DNA from: Salifodinibacter halophilus
GTDB lineage: Bacteria; Pseudomonadota; Gammaproteobacteria; Nevskiales; Salinisphaeraceae
Direction of reading: 5' to 3'
DNA: 64,000 nt
Assembly: GCA_012999515.1 (NCBI GenBank)
Contig: JABEEB010000001.1
Coordinates: 1,550,001-1,614,000 of the forward strand
Shown here: positions 19,873 through 30,211 of the stretch, piece by piece
Layout of the letters: every line of letters starts with the position of its first letter
Numbering within the stretch: the stretch's first letter is position 1
The notes under the pieces: generated by a model
Told to the model about the DNA's origin: nothing
Seen by the model: the letters and a program-made list of their open reading frames with translations, nothing else
The model's database searches: none
Position numbers and translations under genes: made by a program

Positions 19873-20827
19873 ATGACAACGGTTTATTTACATGTAGGAA
19901 TGCCGAAATGTGCCTCTTCAGTTCTCCAGTCTTTTTTCAAGTAAGGCGAAGAAGTCCACCGACTATCAGGGTTTTGCCACCCCAGAGCTTTCCGAGAAAC
20001 GAAAGGTTATTTCAGCCACCGGCCGTTGCATATTTTTTCACCCGACGAAGTAAGGGCAGCGGCGGAAAACATAGCGGCTGAAGCACACGACAATGCTTGC
20101 GATACTATTTTCCTATCTGCTGAAGAGTTTGTTAATTTTCTTTGGGATAAAAATATCACGAAATTTGTAATCGATGCACTTAATTAGCAGTTCGGGCCCT
20201 AAAATGTAGTGATATTATTTTTAATACGCAATCACTTTTCGTTTGTAGAGTCCGTGTATGCCCAGTTTATTAAGGCTGGAATGTTCCGAGTTAACAACCG
20301 CGAATTTTTCAGTCAGCCAGATAATGGAATCTTGGAATTAATTGAGTTTTTAATAAACAAAACGGTTTTGATTTCTTTTGTTACTCAACCTTTATTGAAG
20401 CATACCGGACATTGGCCACTCAAAATAAAATCGATATCTTATCCATTGAGCCGGACGACCCAAAGGAAAGCGATGTGGTTAGGCATTTCTGCAAACGATT
20501 TTCACTTCTTGACGAAAGACCAGAAAAAGTTAACTCAAGATTCAATGAAAGAGTCATTTTGGCCCTAAACCATGCAAGAGCCAAACACGGGGACGTCATA
20601 TCGACGAAAAAGTTCGCTATTTTAATAAAGCCTTTATTGGCGGACAAAGTGGAAGCTCAAGACTGCCTAACCTCAGCGAGGAAGCGTTTGACCGAGCACT
20701 CGAAGTCTCGATCAACAATCACGAGTACTTTAAAACGTTTCTAGATGATTGCCCAGAAAAAGCTTTTGTTGTCCATAATGGGTTCCCAAGAAACTTGAAA
20801 TGCGAATCACTACCTAGCAAGAAATGA
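19873..20827 (+). pseudogene. Decayed sulfotransferase-like gene
   Basis: An ATG at 19873 opens MTTVYLHVGMPKCASS, a typical sulfotransferase P-loop start, but a stop follows after 23 codons. Pieces of the same family continue downstream in changing frames. Examples are NIAAEAHDNACDTIFLSAEE ending near 20187, then ILFLIRNHFSFVESVYAQF from about 20210 (equivalent to the 3'-phosphate-binding region LRRQDQWIES in the next gene), then shifted segments up to a stop at 20825-20827. Several independent stops and frameshifts make it non-functional. It is probably a relative of the intact gene at 20894. Confidence 0.65.
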
Positions 20828-20893
20828 AGAGCCGGTTAAGGAGGGAAAACTGGCTATTCACCTTATCGCGGCAACCCTAACAACTAGGTGCTT

Positions 20894-21868
20894 ATGAAGC
20901 TTATATTACATATTGGAATCGGGAAAACTGGCACCACGGCATTCCAACGCTTTTGCAACCTCAATGAAGGCATTTTAAGGGAGAATGGCTACATTTATGC
21001 TGGAACACTTCTACAGAATATAACTCTCCGGCCCCCGTTCGAACATATCGGGCAAGTAGGAAATCCAGCTATACTAGCCAGAGGATTGTCAAAATTGGAT
21101 TCGATTGCCCAGCATTTTAGTAAAGATACTAAAGCTTTGATTTGGTCCAATGAGTCACTTTCGATGAGCCGCTCTCCAGAAGAGTTGGCTGCATGTTTTG
21201 ATGATTATATCAAAAACTCTAAAGTATTTAGCGAATGGGAAGTCTACGTTGTTTTGCGCCGACAGGACCAATGGATAGAGTCTGCCTATAAACAGTGGGC
21301 TTTGAAACATAAAACTTATAAAGGCACGGGTATTATGGATCCAGGTAAATATGCAGAGTCTGTAGCATATTTGCTTGATTATTATAGCTGGATCCAAAAA
21401 TGGAATAACACTTCTGCATCTGTCTTTGCTTGTTCGTATGATGCTGTTTTGGAATCAGGAGGAATCGCTCCTTACTTTATTCATAAAATGGATCTAAACC
21501 TTCCTGAAAAAGAAAGCATGGACTATTCTGAACATACTCACGGCTCATTAAGTAATGATATGAGCATGCTGGTAGCGCTTTATAATCAGCATTATGAAGA
21601 ACCGAACAACCCCACGGATCTCTTAACCGTGCTTAATGATACGGGACTCGCACATTTATCGGACTCAAAAGAGTCCTGCTTTTTCTCCCGCGAAATGAAA
21701 CAGGAAATTTTCGATAGATTTAAAGACACTAATGATAAAGTTAATTCGGAACTATTTTCTGACAGGGAGAGCTTCAATGATAAACCTATCGAAGATAAAG
21801 AGTTGTATGAGCCTGATTACCTTAGACTTATATCACACCTACTTATTATATTATCAAAACGATGGTAG
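20894..21868 (+). CDS. Sulfotransferase-like P-loop protein
   Basis: A 324-residue protein starting MKLILHIGIGKTGTTAFQRF, the phosphosulfate-binding loop of the sulfotransferase superfamily. VVLRRQDQWIESAYKQW is the likely 3'-phosphate-binding segment. An in-frame GTG at 20888 would add two residues; the ATG is preferred. The base composition is low in GC, like the sulfotransferase at 16697, and unlike glf downstream. It sits in the surface-polysaccharide locus, so glycan sulfation is the natural guess, not a demonstrated role. Confidence 0.7.
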   Translation: MKLILHIGIGKTGTTAFQRFCNLNEGILRENGYIYAGTLLQNITLRPPFEHIGQVGNPAILARGLSKLDSIAQHFSKDTKALIWSNESLSMSRSPEELAACFDDYIKNSKVFSEWEVYVVLRRQDQWIESAYKQWALKHKTYKGTGIMDPGKYAESVAYLLDYYSWIQKWNNTSASVFACSYDAVLESGGIAPYFIHKMDLNLPEKESMDYSEHTHGSLSNDMSMLVALYNQHYEEPNNPTDLLTVLNDTGLAHLSDSKESCFFSREMKQEIFDRFKDTNDKVNSELFSDRESFNDKPIEDKELYEPDYLRLISHLLIILSKRW

Positions 21869-21877
21869 CAATATTGA

Positions 21878-23092
<1,215 letters not shown>

Positions 23093-23339
23093 GACCCGTT
23101 GAGCAGAACTGCTCGAGGCAGGTCACCGTCGCTGGCTCAAACATCCGATAAGGAGAGGCAGCGCCCCGTCCGACAATCTCCATGCCGGAATTTCACCGAG
23201 TACAATACGGAAGCTGTTAGCTTCCTGTGTCGGCTCCGACTACACCCCACCAGCATCATCATTTTTTACAACTGACTCATTCAGGAGTCTGCGGCTTTCA
23301 ATTTTCCGTGCCGTCTATTTGGCTTGGAGGCAACCAGAA

Positions 23340-24332
23340 ATGCACTCTTTAGTTGCGGTGGTAGTGACCTGTAACCGCCTCGAACAACTTAAAACGGGGA
23401 TTGCCGCAACACTGCAGCAGCGCTGTGATGCCGTGGTAGTGGTGGACAATTGCTCCACGGACGGCACCAGCGAATGGCTGGACGCCGCTTCCCACGACCA
23501 TGAGCATCTGGATGTCGTGCGCACATCCCACAATGTAGGTGGCGCGGGCGGTTTCGAAATCGGATTCCGACACGCGCTGGCGCAATACCAACCGAACTGG
23601 CTCGTGTGTTTCGATGACGATGCTTGGCCCAACCCCGGCGCTTTCGATGCTTTCCTGAGTTCTGAATTGGATGGGATCGACGCCGCTGCTGCGGCCGTTT
23701 ACTACCCGGATGGCCACATCTGCGAGATGAACCGCCCCAGCCACAATCCATTCTGGCACTGGCGGCTTTTCCTCAAGACGGCTCTAGGCCAAGGGCGCCG
23801 TGGTTTCCACTTGGTGGATGACGACTATTGCTCCGGACAACCATTGCCGATCGATTGCAACTCGTTTGTTGGTTTTTTTGTTAGTAAAGAGATGGTCGAG
23901 CGAGTTGGATTACCCGACGGACGTCTTTTCATTCATGGTGAGGATCTGCTCTACACACTGACTATTCGCCGCATGGATGGGCATAGTTGTTTTATGCCCT
24001 GGGTGACCTTCACGCACGACTGCTCGACCTTTTCCGTACACAAAAAGACGTTTACGCCGCTTTGGAAAGTTTATTACAACTATCGTAATATGTTGCAAGT
24101 CTATCGGACCGCGGCGGGGATATTTTTCTGGTTAATCCTACCGCTCAAAGCGATCCATTGGATTACGCGGGCACGCTTTTATGATCACCGTCGGCGTTAC
24201 CTAAAACTGGTATATACGGCTTTAAAGGATTTCGCAACCGGGCATTATGACCACCCGCACGAGGACATAGTAAAGCTTGCCGAAGCCAGAGCCGACGCGA
24301 ATACCTCGAGCAACCCTCCTGAAAATTCGTAG
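23340..24332 (+). CDS. Glycosyltransferase family 2 (GlfT-like)
   Basis: A 330-residue GT2 enzyme. The start at 23340 is chosen because GGAGG lies about 10 bp upstream; an in-frame start at 23319 lacks this. The GT-A nucleotide-binding N-terminus reads VAVVVTCNRLEQLKTGI, followed by VVDNCSTDGTSEWL and the metal-binding VCFDDDAWPNPGAF. The catalytic region FIHGEDLLYTLTIRRMDG is also seen. The overall form resembles galactofuranosyl- and rhamnosyltransferases. Being next to glf, it may transfer galactofuranose; this is inference. Confidence 0.85.
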   Translation: MHSLVAVVVTCNRLEQLKTGIAATLQQRCDAVVVVDNCSTDGTSEWLDAASHDHEHLDVVRTSHNVGGAGGFEIGFRHALAQYQPNWLVCFDDDAWPNPGAFDAFLSSELDGIDAAAAAVYYPDGHICEMNRPSHNPFWHWRLFLKTALGQGRRGFHLVDDDYCSGQPLPIDCNSFVGFFVSKEMVERVGLPDGRLFIHGEDLLYTLTIRRMDGHSCFMPWVTFTHDCSTFSVHKKTFTPLWKVYYNYRNMLQVYRTAAGIFFWLILPLKAIHWITRARFYDHRRRYLKLVYTALKDFATGHYDHPHEDIVKLAEARADANTSSNPPENS

Positions 24333-24520
24333 CCACTTACATTGTCGCAGACCATGTTCGAGCAGGCATGTTCAATGCAATCTACCCAGTTGCATCGAAC
24401 ATACGCTGCCAGACGACATACTTGACCTGGTGCTTACATGGACACGCTGTGCAAGCAAGCCACCCAAGGCCTCCGACGACTGTGACCGGCATTAACGCTT
24501 CGTACGCGGGCAACACGTTT

Positions 24521-24557
24521 GCGGGATAACCGCGATGTACAATTGCGGCTATCCCGC
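24521..24557 (+). repeat. Inverted repeat (hairpin) before the O-antigen ligase gene
   Basis: GCGGGATAACCGC and GCGGCTATCCCGC are 13-base arms with one mismatch around an 11-base loop, 42 bp upstream of the TTG start at 24599. No T-tract follows, so it is not a standard terminator. The rest of 24333-24598 holds nothing recognisable. Confidence 0.6.
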
Positions 24558-24598
24558 GCAATTTGAGTGCGGCGTTTTAAGTTCCACGGAGGCAGTTT

Positions 24599-25993
24599 TT
24601 GGGGCATCAACTGGCAAATAAAGTGGATTGGCCAAGCCGAGTCGGGCTCAGCCTAACGGTATTGTTCGCGCTTTTTCTGGTCGCGGGCACGTCGATCGCA
24701 CTGAGTGCGCTGGGTTTTATGCTCATTGTTGCACTCGCTGACGGACATCAGTTTGTGGCAGTTTTGCGCCGCAGTCCTTCGGCCTGGGCAGCATTGGCAC
24801 TTTTTGTGTACGTGGCAGCCCGCGGCGTGGCGGGTGCCTTTCTACACCCGGCGTGGGCCGACCTTCAGTACGAAGGGCTCTGGGACTGGCTTTTATTGCT
24901 ACTGTTTCCGCTGGTCGCTTGGTTTGTTCAGGGTAGCGAACGCCGCGTACGGATTATTCTGATCACGGCACTGTTAGGGCTAGTGATCGCGATCGCGCGA
25001 CTGACAGACTGGTCACATTTTCTTCACGACGTTTGGTTCGGCAGTAAACGTGCTGATTGGGGTATGACCTATCTACAATCCGCACTTTTCCTAGGCACGG
25101 TATTGCTCGGATGGATCGCGTTTGCCGAGCGCCTGATTGGTGCTGATCGCTGGCGCTGGCTGCGTGGTCCTGGCTGGTTGCTATTCGCCGGGTTGCTTTG
25201 CGAGATGATTGTTCTGACCCAATCACGCGCAGTGCTAATGTCCCTTGTCGTGCTCGCGCCAGCGCTCGTGATCGTCAAAATCTGGCTTCAGTCGACGCGG
25301 CAGAAGCGGATGGTCGCAGTTAGCGTATTTGTGGTTTTTATTGCAGTCGCAGTTGCACTTATTTTTGCCCACCGCGGCTCCGTAGAAAACCGGCTGCACG
25401 GGACGGCCAAGACGTTACACGGGATGCAAACGCTGCAGCTCGACCAAGTGCCCAAGACTTCATTGGGCAAACGTATGTATTTGTACAACTTCGGCGGGCA
25501 CCGGTGGCTGGACAAACCAGTATTCGGCTGGGGGCCAGGCATTGAAGCAGCGACGGTATTCGCGGACGCGCCAATCGATCCGAAAACGAACGCACATTTC
25601 CCGGATTTGCATAACGGTTATCTGGAAGTTCTGGTTCGCTTCGGCGTCGTAGGCTTTCTGCTAAGTCTAACTATGACTGGTTGTCTGTTGATCGGTTTAT
25701 ATCGCGCGTGGCAGCGCGGGTTCGTGCGAACCGACATGGTGGCATTCCTAACCTTTTCCTCAATCCTGGGGGCACTGGTCAATCTGACCAATTTCCGGCT
25801 TGTCCATATGGCATACCGTTTTTACGTGATTTTTTTGGTTGGTCTTGTATTTGCCCATGAATTACGGATGCTGGCAACAACGCAACAAACGGCGAGCCAA
25901 GATGATGCGGCAGCCAGCGATCCAAGCGTGCCTATCAAGAACGCAACCGGCGGGCAGCAACCGGATGAAATAACGCGGACGCCAGATGCTTAA
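24599..25993 (+). CDS. O-antigen ligase family (Wzy_C / WaaL-like) membrane protein
   Basis: A 464-residue polytopic protein with about eleven hydrophobic helices. The large periplasmic loop contains the family landmark DLHNGYLEVLVRFGVVG. Such proteins join O-antigen to lipid A core or polymerise glycan repeat units. The start is TTG at 24599, supported by GGAGG six bases upstream. The stop overlaps the ATG of the next gene by 8 bp, implying coupling. Whether it is a ligase or a polymerase cannot be told from sequence. Confidence 0.85.
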   Translation: MGHQLANKVDWPSRVGLSLTVLFALFLVAGTSIALSALGFMLIVALADGHQFVAVLRRSPSAWAALALFVYVAARGVAGAFLHPAWADLQYEGLWDWLLLLLFPLVAWFVQGSERRVRIILITALLGLVIAIARLTDWSHFLHDVWFGSKRADWGMTYLQSALFLGTVLLGWIAFAERLIGADRWRWLRGPGWLLFAGLLCEMIVLTQSRAVLMSLVVLAPALVIVKIWLQSTRQKRMVAVSVFVVFIAVAVALIFAHRGSVENRLHGTAKTLHGMQTLQLDQVPKTSLGKRMYLYNFGGHRWLDKPVFGWGPGIEAATVFADAPIDPKTNAHFPDLHNGYLEVLVRFGVVGFLLSLTMTGCLLIGLYRAWQRGFVRTDMVAFLTFSSILGALVNLTNFRLVHMAYRFYVIFLVGLVFAHELRMLATTQQTASQDDAAASDPSVPIKNATGGQQPDEITRTPDA

Positions 25994-27404
25994 AGCTCGA
26001 GTGGACCGACGTCGCCCGACGCTTGACTATAATCTGCTTGCCTACGGCATACTCATTGCGAGTGATATCACCACTATTCTCGGTAGTGGTTACTTGGCCT
26101 ATTTCCTACGCTTTGGCGCCTGGACAATGCCACCGCATTATCGGAGCGCACTGGCCATAGCGTTAATCACTAGCTTTGTCATTTTCCCAAATCTGCGCCT
26201 TTACGCCGGCTGGCTAAATAAACCGGTCTGGATTCGGCTTCAGTCGTTAATCCTAGGGTGGGGAGCCGTTGCGCTTGCGCTAATCACGATTGCCTATATG
26301 GTCAAAGAAAGCGAGAGCTACTCACGCTTGTGGTTCGGCACGTGGTTTTTGTTGGGGGGCATTGCCCTGAATCTGCTGCGTGGCTTAGCAACGCATTTGC
26401 TGGCGCGCATTCGCGCTAGCCAGGGTGTACGGCGCCGCGTGGTTATTGTCGGCCAAGGCGCAATAGCCGAACGCGCAATCTGGCACGCACACCATCATGG
26501 CGACGGCTCCTTCAAAGTGTGTCGCGTCGTGCCGCTGGATTATGACCAATCAACTGCCAACCTCGGAGGCATTGAAAGCCGACTGTTGTCAAAACGCGTG
26601 TCGCTGGCAAATTTTGTCGAGCGCGCTGGGATTGACGAAGTGTGGTTTTGCTTAGCGCTGCGGGATGAGCATGTGCTCAGGGATTTCCAAAGCCGCTTGG
26701 CACATACCGCGGTCACGCAACGATTCATGCCCGATATTGATGCTTATCGCGTGTTGCGTAGCCAAATCACGGAAGTCGCCGGTCTGACATCGTTGAATTT
26801 AAATACATCCCCGATATTCGGTGCCAACCGTGCACTCAAGACAATCGAAGATTTGGTGCTATCGGCACTGATTCTAGCGCTCATCAGCCCGCTTTTAGCC
26901 GTTATCGCAATCGCCATCAAATTGACCTCCGCCGGGCCTGCTTTATACAAGCAGCAACGCGTTGGCTGGAATGGTCAAGAGTTCCGTATGCTTAAATTTC
27001 GCACGATGCCGGTTCACGCCGAAGCAGAGTCGGGACCGGTCTGGATGGACCCCAGCAGCAACCGAACAACACGTTTAGGCCAGTTGTTGCGGCATACGAG
27101 CTTGGATGAATTGCCGCAGTTCATCAACGTCATCAAGGGGGATATGTCGATTGTCGGGCCACGCCCGGAACGACCAGCGTTCGTAGGCCAACTGAAACAC
27201 GAAGTTCCGGGCTATATGCAGAAGCATCTTGTCAAAGCCGGCATTACCGGTCTGGCCCAGATCAATGGGTGGCGCGGCAATACCGACCTTCGCAAACGCA
27301 TTGAATGGGACCTGTATTACATCGAACACTGGTCATTGTGGTTGGATCTCAAGATCATTGTTCTGACGCCTTTCAAAGGCTTCATGAACGAACACGCCTA
27401 CTAA
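25986..27404 (+). CDS. Undecaprenyl-phosphate glycosylphosphotransferase (WcaJ/WbaP type)
   Basis: A 472-residue polyisoprenyl-phosphate hexose-1-phosphate transferase that starts glycan repeat-unit synthesis on the lipid carrier. It has four to five N-terminal hydrophobic helices, then a nucleotide-binding-like region (VVIVGQGAIAERAI, about residues 155-168). The C-terminal bacterial sugar transferase domain has LYKQQRVGWNGQEFRMLKFR, RHTSLDELPQFINVIKGDMS and VGPRPERPAF. It is coupled to the preceding ligase/polymerase gene and ends the polysaccharide locus. The exact sugar (glucose or galactose) is not determined. Confidence 0.93.
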   Translation: MLKARVDRRRPTLDYNLLAYGILIASDITTILGSGYLAYFLRFGAWTMPPHYRSALAIALITSFVIFPNLRLYAGWLNKPVWIRLQSLILGWGAVALALITIAYMVKESESYSRLWFGTWFLLGGIALNLLRGLATHLLARIRASQGVRRRVVIVGQGAIAERAIWHAHHHGDGSFKVCRVVPLDYDQSTANLGGIESRLLSKRVSLANFVERAGIDEVWFCLALRDEHVLRDFQSRLAHTAVTQRFMPDIDAYRVLRSQITEVAGLTSLNLNTSPIFGANRALKTIEDLVLSALILALISPLLAVIAIAIKLTSAGPALYKQQRVGWNGQEFRMLKFRTMPVHAEAESGPVWMDPSSNRTTRLGQLLRHTSLDELPQFINVIKGDMSIVGPRPERPAFVGQLKHEVPGYMQKHLVKAGITGLAQINGWRGNTDLRKRIEWDLYYIEHWSLWLDLKIIVLTPFKGFMNEHAY

Positions 27405-27418
27405 CATATTAGCGACGC

Positions 27419-27745
27419 GTGGCAGCTCCACTCACTGGTAATCCCTCACCAGCCGTGAATGTGGCGATACCGGCCTGTCCCACCAAATGGCCGGAGGCAG
27501 ACACCCATTTTCCAGCTACCACACAATTCCGCATGGCTCGCTCGTTGGACAGCCCTTCGATCTCTCAAGCGCCAACGGATCGTACGCTCAAGCCGAAATC
27601 ACCAGAGCCGAAAAAGAATAACGACACAGCAAAAGCGGACAGCGGCCAGATCAGTATACTGTCCCCGGATTTGGCAAAGTCGCCAGGACCAAAATAACTG
27701 ACGGCACAGTACAAGCCGACAGCGATTAGATCTGTATACTTCTGC
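27419..27745 (+). pseudogene. Duplicated, decayed 3' tails of a RAYT element
   Basis: At 27585-27640 the frame reads RTLKPKSPEPKKNNDTAKAD, nearly identical to the last residues of the intact RAYT at 29426 (RTLKPKPPGPKKTDDTAKAG). It is followed by the REP-like 16-mer AGTATACTGTCCCCGG (27653-27668). A second, more worn copy of the same tail begins around 27676 (CCAGGACCAAAATAACTGAC...) and ends near 27745. The whole gap 27405-27792 is thus mostly transposase debris. Nothing upstream of 27570 is clearly alignable by eye. Confidence 0.75.
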
Positions 27746-27792
27746 GCCCGTGCTGTGAGCGGAGTGTAATTTAAACTTGTGGAGCCTATGGA

Positions 27793-29145
27793 ATGCTGAA
27801 AATATTCAAACCAAAACCAGCAGCCGATCGTTTACCGGACGATCAGGTGGACCATGAGTATAAAAAAATGCGTTGGCAAGTATTCATAGGAATATTTGTT
27901 GGGTATGCAGCGTACTATCTCTTAAGAAAAAACTTTTCAATTGCCATGCCCTATTTGGTTGAAGAAGGTTTTTCCAAAGGGGAGCTTGGAATTGCTTTGT
28001 CCGCCGTTTCTCTTTCTTATGGGATCAGTAAATTCGTAATGGGGACTGTTTCTGACCGAAGCAATCCAAAAGTATTTTTAACAGCCGGCCTTGTTCTTTC
28101 CGCGATCATAAGTTTATTAATGGGGTTTATTCCCTTTTTTACATCTTCAATCGCCATAATGTTTATTATGTTGTTAATACTCGGCTGGGTTCAAGGGATG
28201 GGCTGGCCGCCGTCTGGGCGCACGCTTGTACATTGGTTTAGCGTGAGTGAACGCGGGCGTAAAACAGCGATTTGGAATGTTTCACATAACGTCGGCGGCG
28301 GACTGATGGCACCGTTAGCTGTTTTCGGCGCTTCCATATTTGCTGGCGGATATTTCGTTGGATATGAGGGTGTTTTTATACTTCCAGGTTTTGTAGCTTT
28401 AATTATAGCAATAATTACTTACATCCTGATGAAGGACACCCCTCAATCAGTGGGATTACCTCCCATCGAGGAACACCGGGACGATTACCCTACTGAGTCA
28501 AAAGAAACCTTTGAAACGGAATTAACAACAAAGCAAATACTTTTTAATTATGTTCTTAATAACAAATGGATGTGGGCAATAGCCTTTGCCAACATATTTG
28601 TCTACCTTGTCCGATACGGCGTACTGGATTGGGCACCGACATATTTAAGTGAGGCGAAAGGATTCACGATGGATGAATCAAGCCTCTCTTATTTCTTGTA
28701 TGAATGGGCTGGGATCCCGGGTACATTGTTATGTGGCTGGATCTCAGACAAGGTATTTAATGGCCGCCGCGGCCCGACAGGGTTCTTCTTTATGGCGGGC
28801 GTGCTTATTTCCGTGCTGGTTTATTGGCTAAACCCTGCAGGCCACCCGATGGTTGATAATGCAGCGCTAATTGCAATCGGATTCTTGATTTATGGCCCGG
28901 TGATGCTAATTGGGTTGCAAGCACTGGACTATGTCCCCAAAAAAGCAGCCGGAACGGCGGCTGGACTGACTGGATTGTTTGGGTATTTAGGCGGAGCAGT
29001 TGCCGCTAATATACTATTGGGTTATATAGTTGAATTTTATGGCTGGGACGGAAGTTTTATCCTGTTAATCGTCTCCTGCTTACTGGCTATGGCCATTTTT
29101 GCGTTTACTTGGAATATTCGCGGCCAAGAGGTTGCAAAAAGCTAA
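27793..29145 (+). CDS. glpT: Glycerol-3-phosphate:phosphate antiporter (GlpT)
   Basis: A 450-residue major facilitator of the organophosphate:Pi antiporter group. The substrate-binding residues known from E. coli GlpT are present: Arg45 in [11 protein letters not shown], the His in NVSHNVGGG and the second Arg in [15 protein letters not shown]. Function as a glycerol-3-phosphate importer is therefore well supported; it would also be the fosfomycin entry route. GC content is visibly lower than the surroundings, and the gene lies between RAYT debris and an intact RAYT gene, which points to transfer. No glpQ or glpK is adjacent. Confidence 0.92.
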   Translation: MLKIFKPKPAADRLPDDQVDHEYKKMRWQVFIGIFVGYAAYYLLRKNFSIAMPYLVEEGFSKGELGIALSAVSLSYGISKFVMGTVSDRSNPKVFLTAGLVLSAIISLLMGFIPFFTSSIAIMFIMLLILGWVQGMGWPPSGRTLVHWFSVSERGRKTAIWNVSHNVGGGLMAPLAVFGASIFAGGYFVGYEGVFILPGFVALIIAIITYILMKDTPQSVGLPPIEEHRDDYPTESKETFETELTTKQILFNYVLNNKWMWAIAFANIFVYLVRYGVLDWAPTYLSEAKGFTMDESSLSYFLYEWAGIPGTLLCGWISDKVFNGRRGPTGFFFMAGVLISVLVYWLNPAGHPMVDNAALIAIGFLIYGPVMLIGLQALDYVPKKAAGTAAGLTGLFGYLGGAVAANILLGYIVEFYGWDGSFILLIVSCLLAMAIFAFTWNIRGQEVAKS

Positions 29146-29242
29146 ATAGCACCTGAAGGCTTAAAACACTCAGCTAGCCGAACCCAAATTTGAGCGGCTC
29201 GGGCAAACAGTCATAGTGCATGGCCAGACGCTGCCCACGCCT

Positions 29243-29276
29243 GTTCTAGTTGTCGGGCGCACCCGACAACTAGAAC
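29243..29276 (+). repeat. Perfect 15-bp palindromic hairpin 1
   Basis: GTTCTAGTTGTCGGG, a CGCA loop, then CCCGACAACTAGAAC. It lies about 100 bp after glpT and has no T-tract. It may serve as a bidirectional transcription stop or as a REP-type hairpin connected with the nearby RAYT. Confidence 0.8.
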
Positions 29277-29300
29277 TTGGGTAAAGGCACGAAGCCATTG

Positions 29301-29336
29301 GCATCGCCCGGAGCAAGGTTCTGCTCCGGGCGATGC
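29301..29336 (+). repeat. Perfect 15-bp palindromic hairpin 2
   Basis: GCATCGCCCGGAGCA, a six-base loop, then TGCTCCGGGCGATGC, 24 bp after hairpin 1. The stem sequence differs from hairpin 1. Together they fill most of the 280-bp gap between glpT and the RAYT gene. Confidence 0.8.
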
Positions 29337-29375
29337 AACAACCGATGCTTATTAGCTTAGAAATTCCAGGCAATT

Positions 29376-29391
29376 CCGGGGACGGTGTACT
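29376..29391 (+). repeat. Left REP-like end of the RAYT element
   Basis: CCGGGGACGGTGTACT, two differences from the 16-mer in the tandem repeats at 12597. It is inverted relative to the copy at 30113-30128, bracketing the transposase gene. Confidence 0.75.
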
Positions 29392-29425
29392 AAACTAGTT
29401 ATTTCGAACGACTGTGTGAACACTT

Positions 29426-30109
29426 ATGGCCCGGCTCGCCCGCGTCGTCTTACCTAACACGCCCCATCACGTCACACAACGCGGCAACCGGCGTCAGCCC
29501 GTGTTTTTCTGCGACGATGACTACGACGTCTATCTCGACCTCATGGCGACGTACGCACGAAAAGCGGGCACGAAAATACTAGCCTATTGCCTAATGCCCA
29601 ATCACGTGCACTTCGCCGCCGTGCCGACCGAAGCGGATGGTCTACGTGCCATGCTCGGCGAAACACATCGGCGCTACACACGGCACGTCAACTCGCGGGA
29701 ACAATGGCGCGGCCATCTCTGGCAAGAGCGTTTTCACTCATTCCCGATGGACGAGGCACATCTTGGGTCGGTGCTTCGATACATCGAGCACAACCCGGTA
29801 GTAGCCGGCCTGGTCAACGAACCAGCTGATTGGCCTTGGTCCAGCGCCGCCGCGCATCTCACAGGTCGTGACGACCCGCTGATCGATACGCGTGATGTCC
29901 GCCATGTGGCCGATGATTGGGCTGCCTATCTCGGAACCCAGGAAACTGATGGGCAAACGCATCAGATTGAGCAGCATCTGCGGACAGGACGTCCGTTGGG
30001 CAGTGATCATTTTATCTCGGCCGCCGAACGTCAACTCGGCCGAACGCTCAAGCCAAAACCGCCAGGACCAAAGAAAACTGACGACACAGCAAAAGCGGGC
30101 AGCGATTAA
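29426..30109 (+). CDS. REP-associated tyrosine transposase (RAYT, TnpA_REP)
   Basis: A 227-residue single-strand DNA transposase of the Y1 HUH superfamily, the type that mobilises REP sequences. Landmarks: the N-terminal PHHVTQRGNRRQPVFF, the HUH motif His60-Val-His62 in YCLMPNHVHF, and the catalytic tyrosine Tyr119 in LRYIEHNPVVAGL, followed by WPWSSAAAH. All catalytic residues are present, so the enzyme is probably active. A Lys/Pro-rich C-terminal tail matches the debris at 27585. It is flanked by inverted REP-like 16-mers. Confidence 0.92.
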   Translation: MARLARVVLPNTPHHVTQRGNRRQPVFFCDDDYDVYLDLMATYARKAGTKILAYCLMPNHVHFAAVPTEADGLRAMLGETHRRYTRHVNSREQWRGHLWQERFHSFPMDEAHLGSVLRYIEHNPVVAGLVNEPADWPWSSAAAHLTGRDDPLIDTRDVRHVADDWAAYLGTQETDGQTHQIEQHLRTGRPLGSDHFISAAERQLGRTLKPKPPGPKKTDDTAKAGSD

Positions 30110-30112
30110 ATC

Positions 30113-30128
30113 AATATACTGTCCCCGG
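30113..30128 (-). repeat. Right REP-like end of the RAYT element
   Basis: AATATACTGTCCCCGG begins 4 bp after the transposase stop. It is the inverted counterpart of the copy at 29376-29391, with one difference from the copy at 27653. Confidence 0.75.
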
Positions 30129-30211
30129 ATTATAGCGTGCCTTCACCTAGCAACATGGCACAGCGCGGCGGCAGTCGTCGGCGTGACGCACGCTGGACGT
30201 GCTATTCGTTC

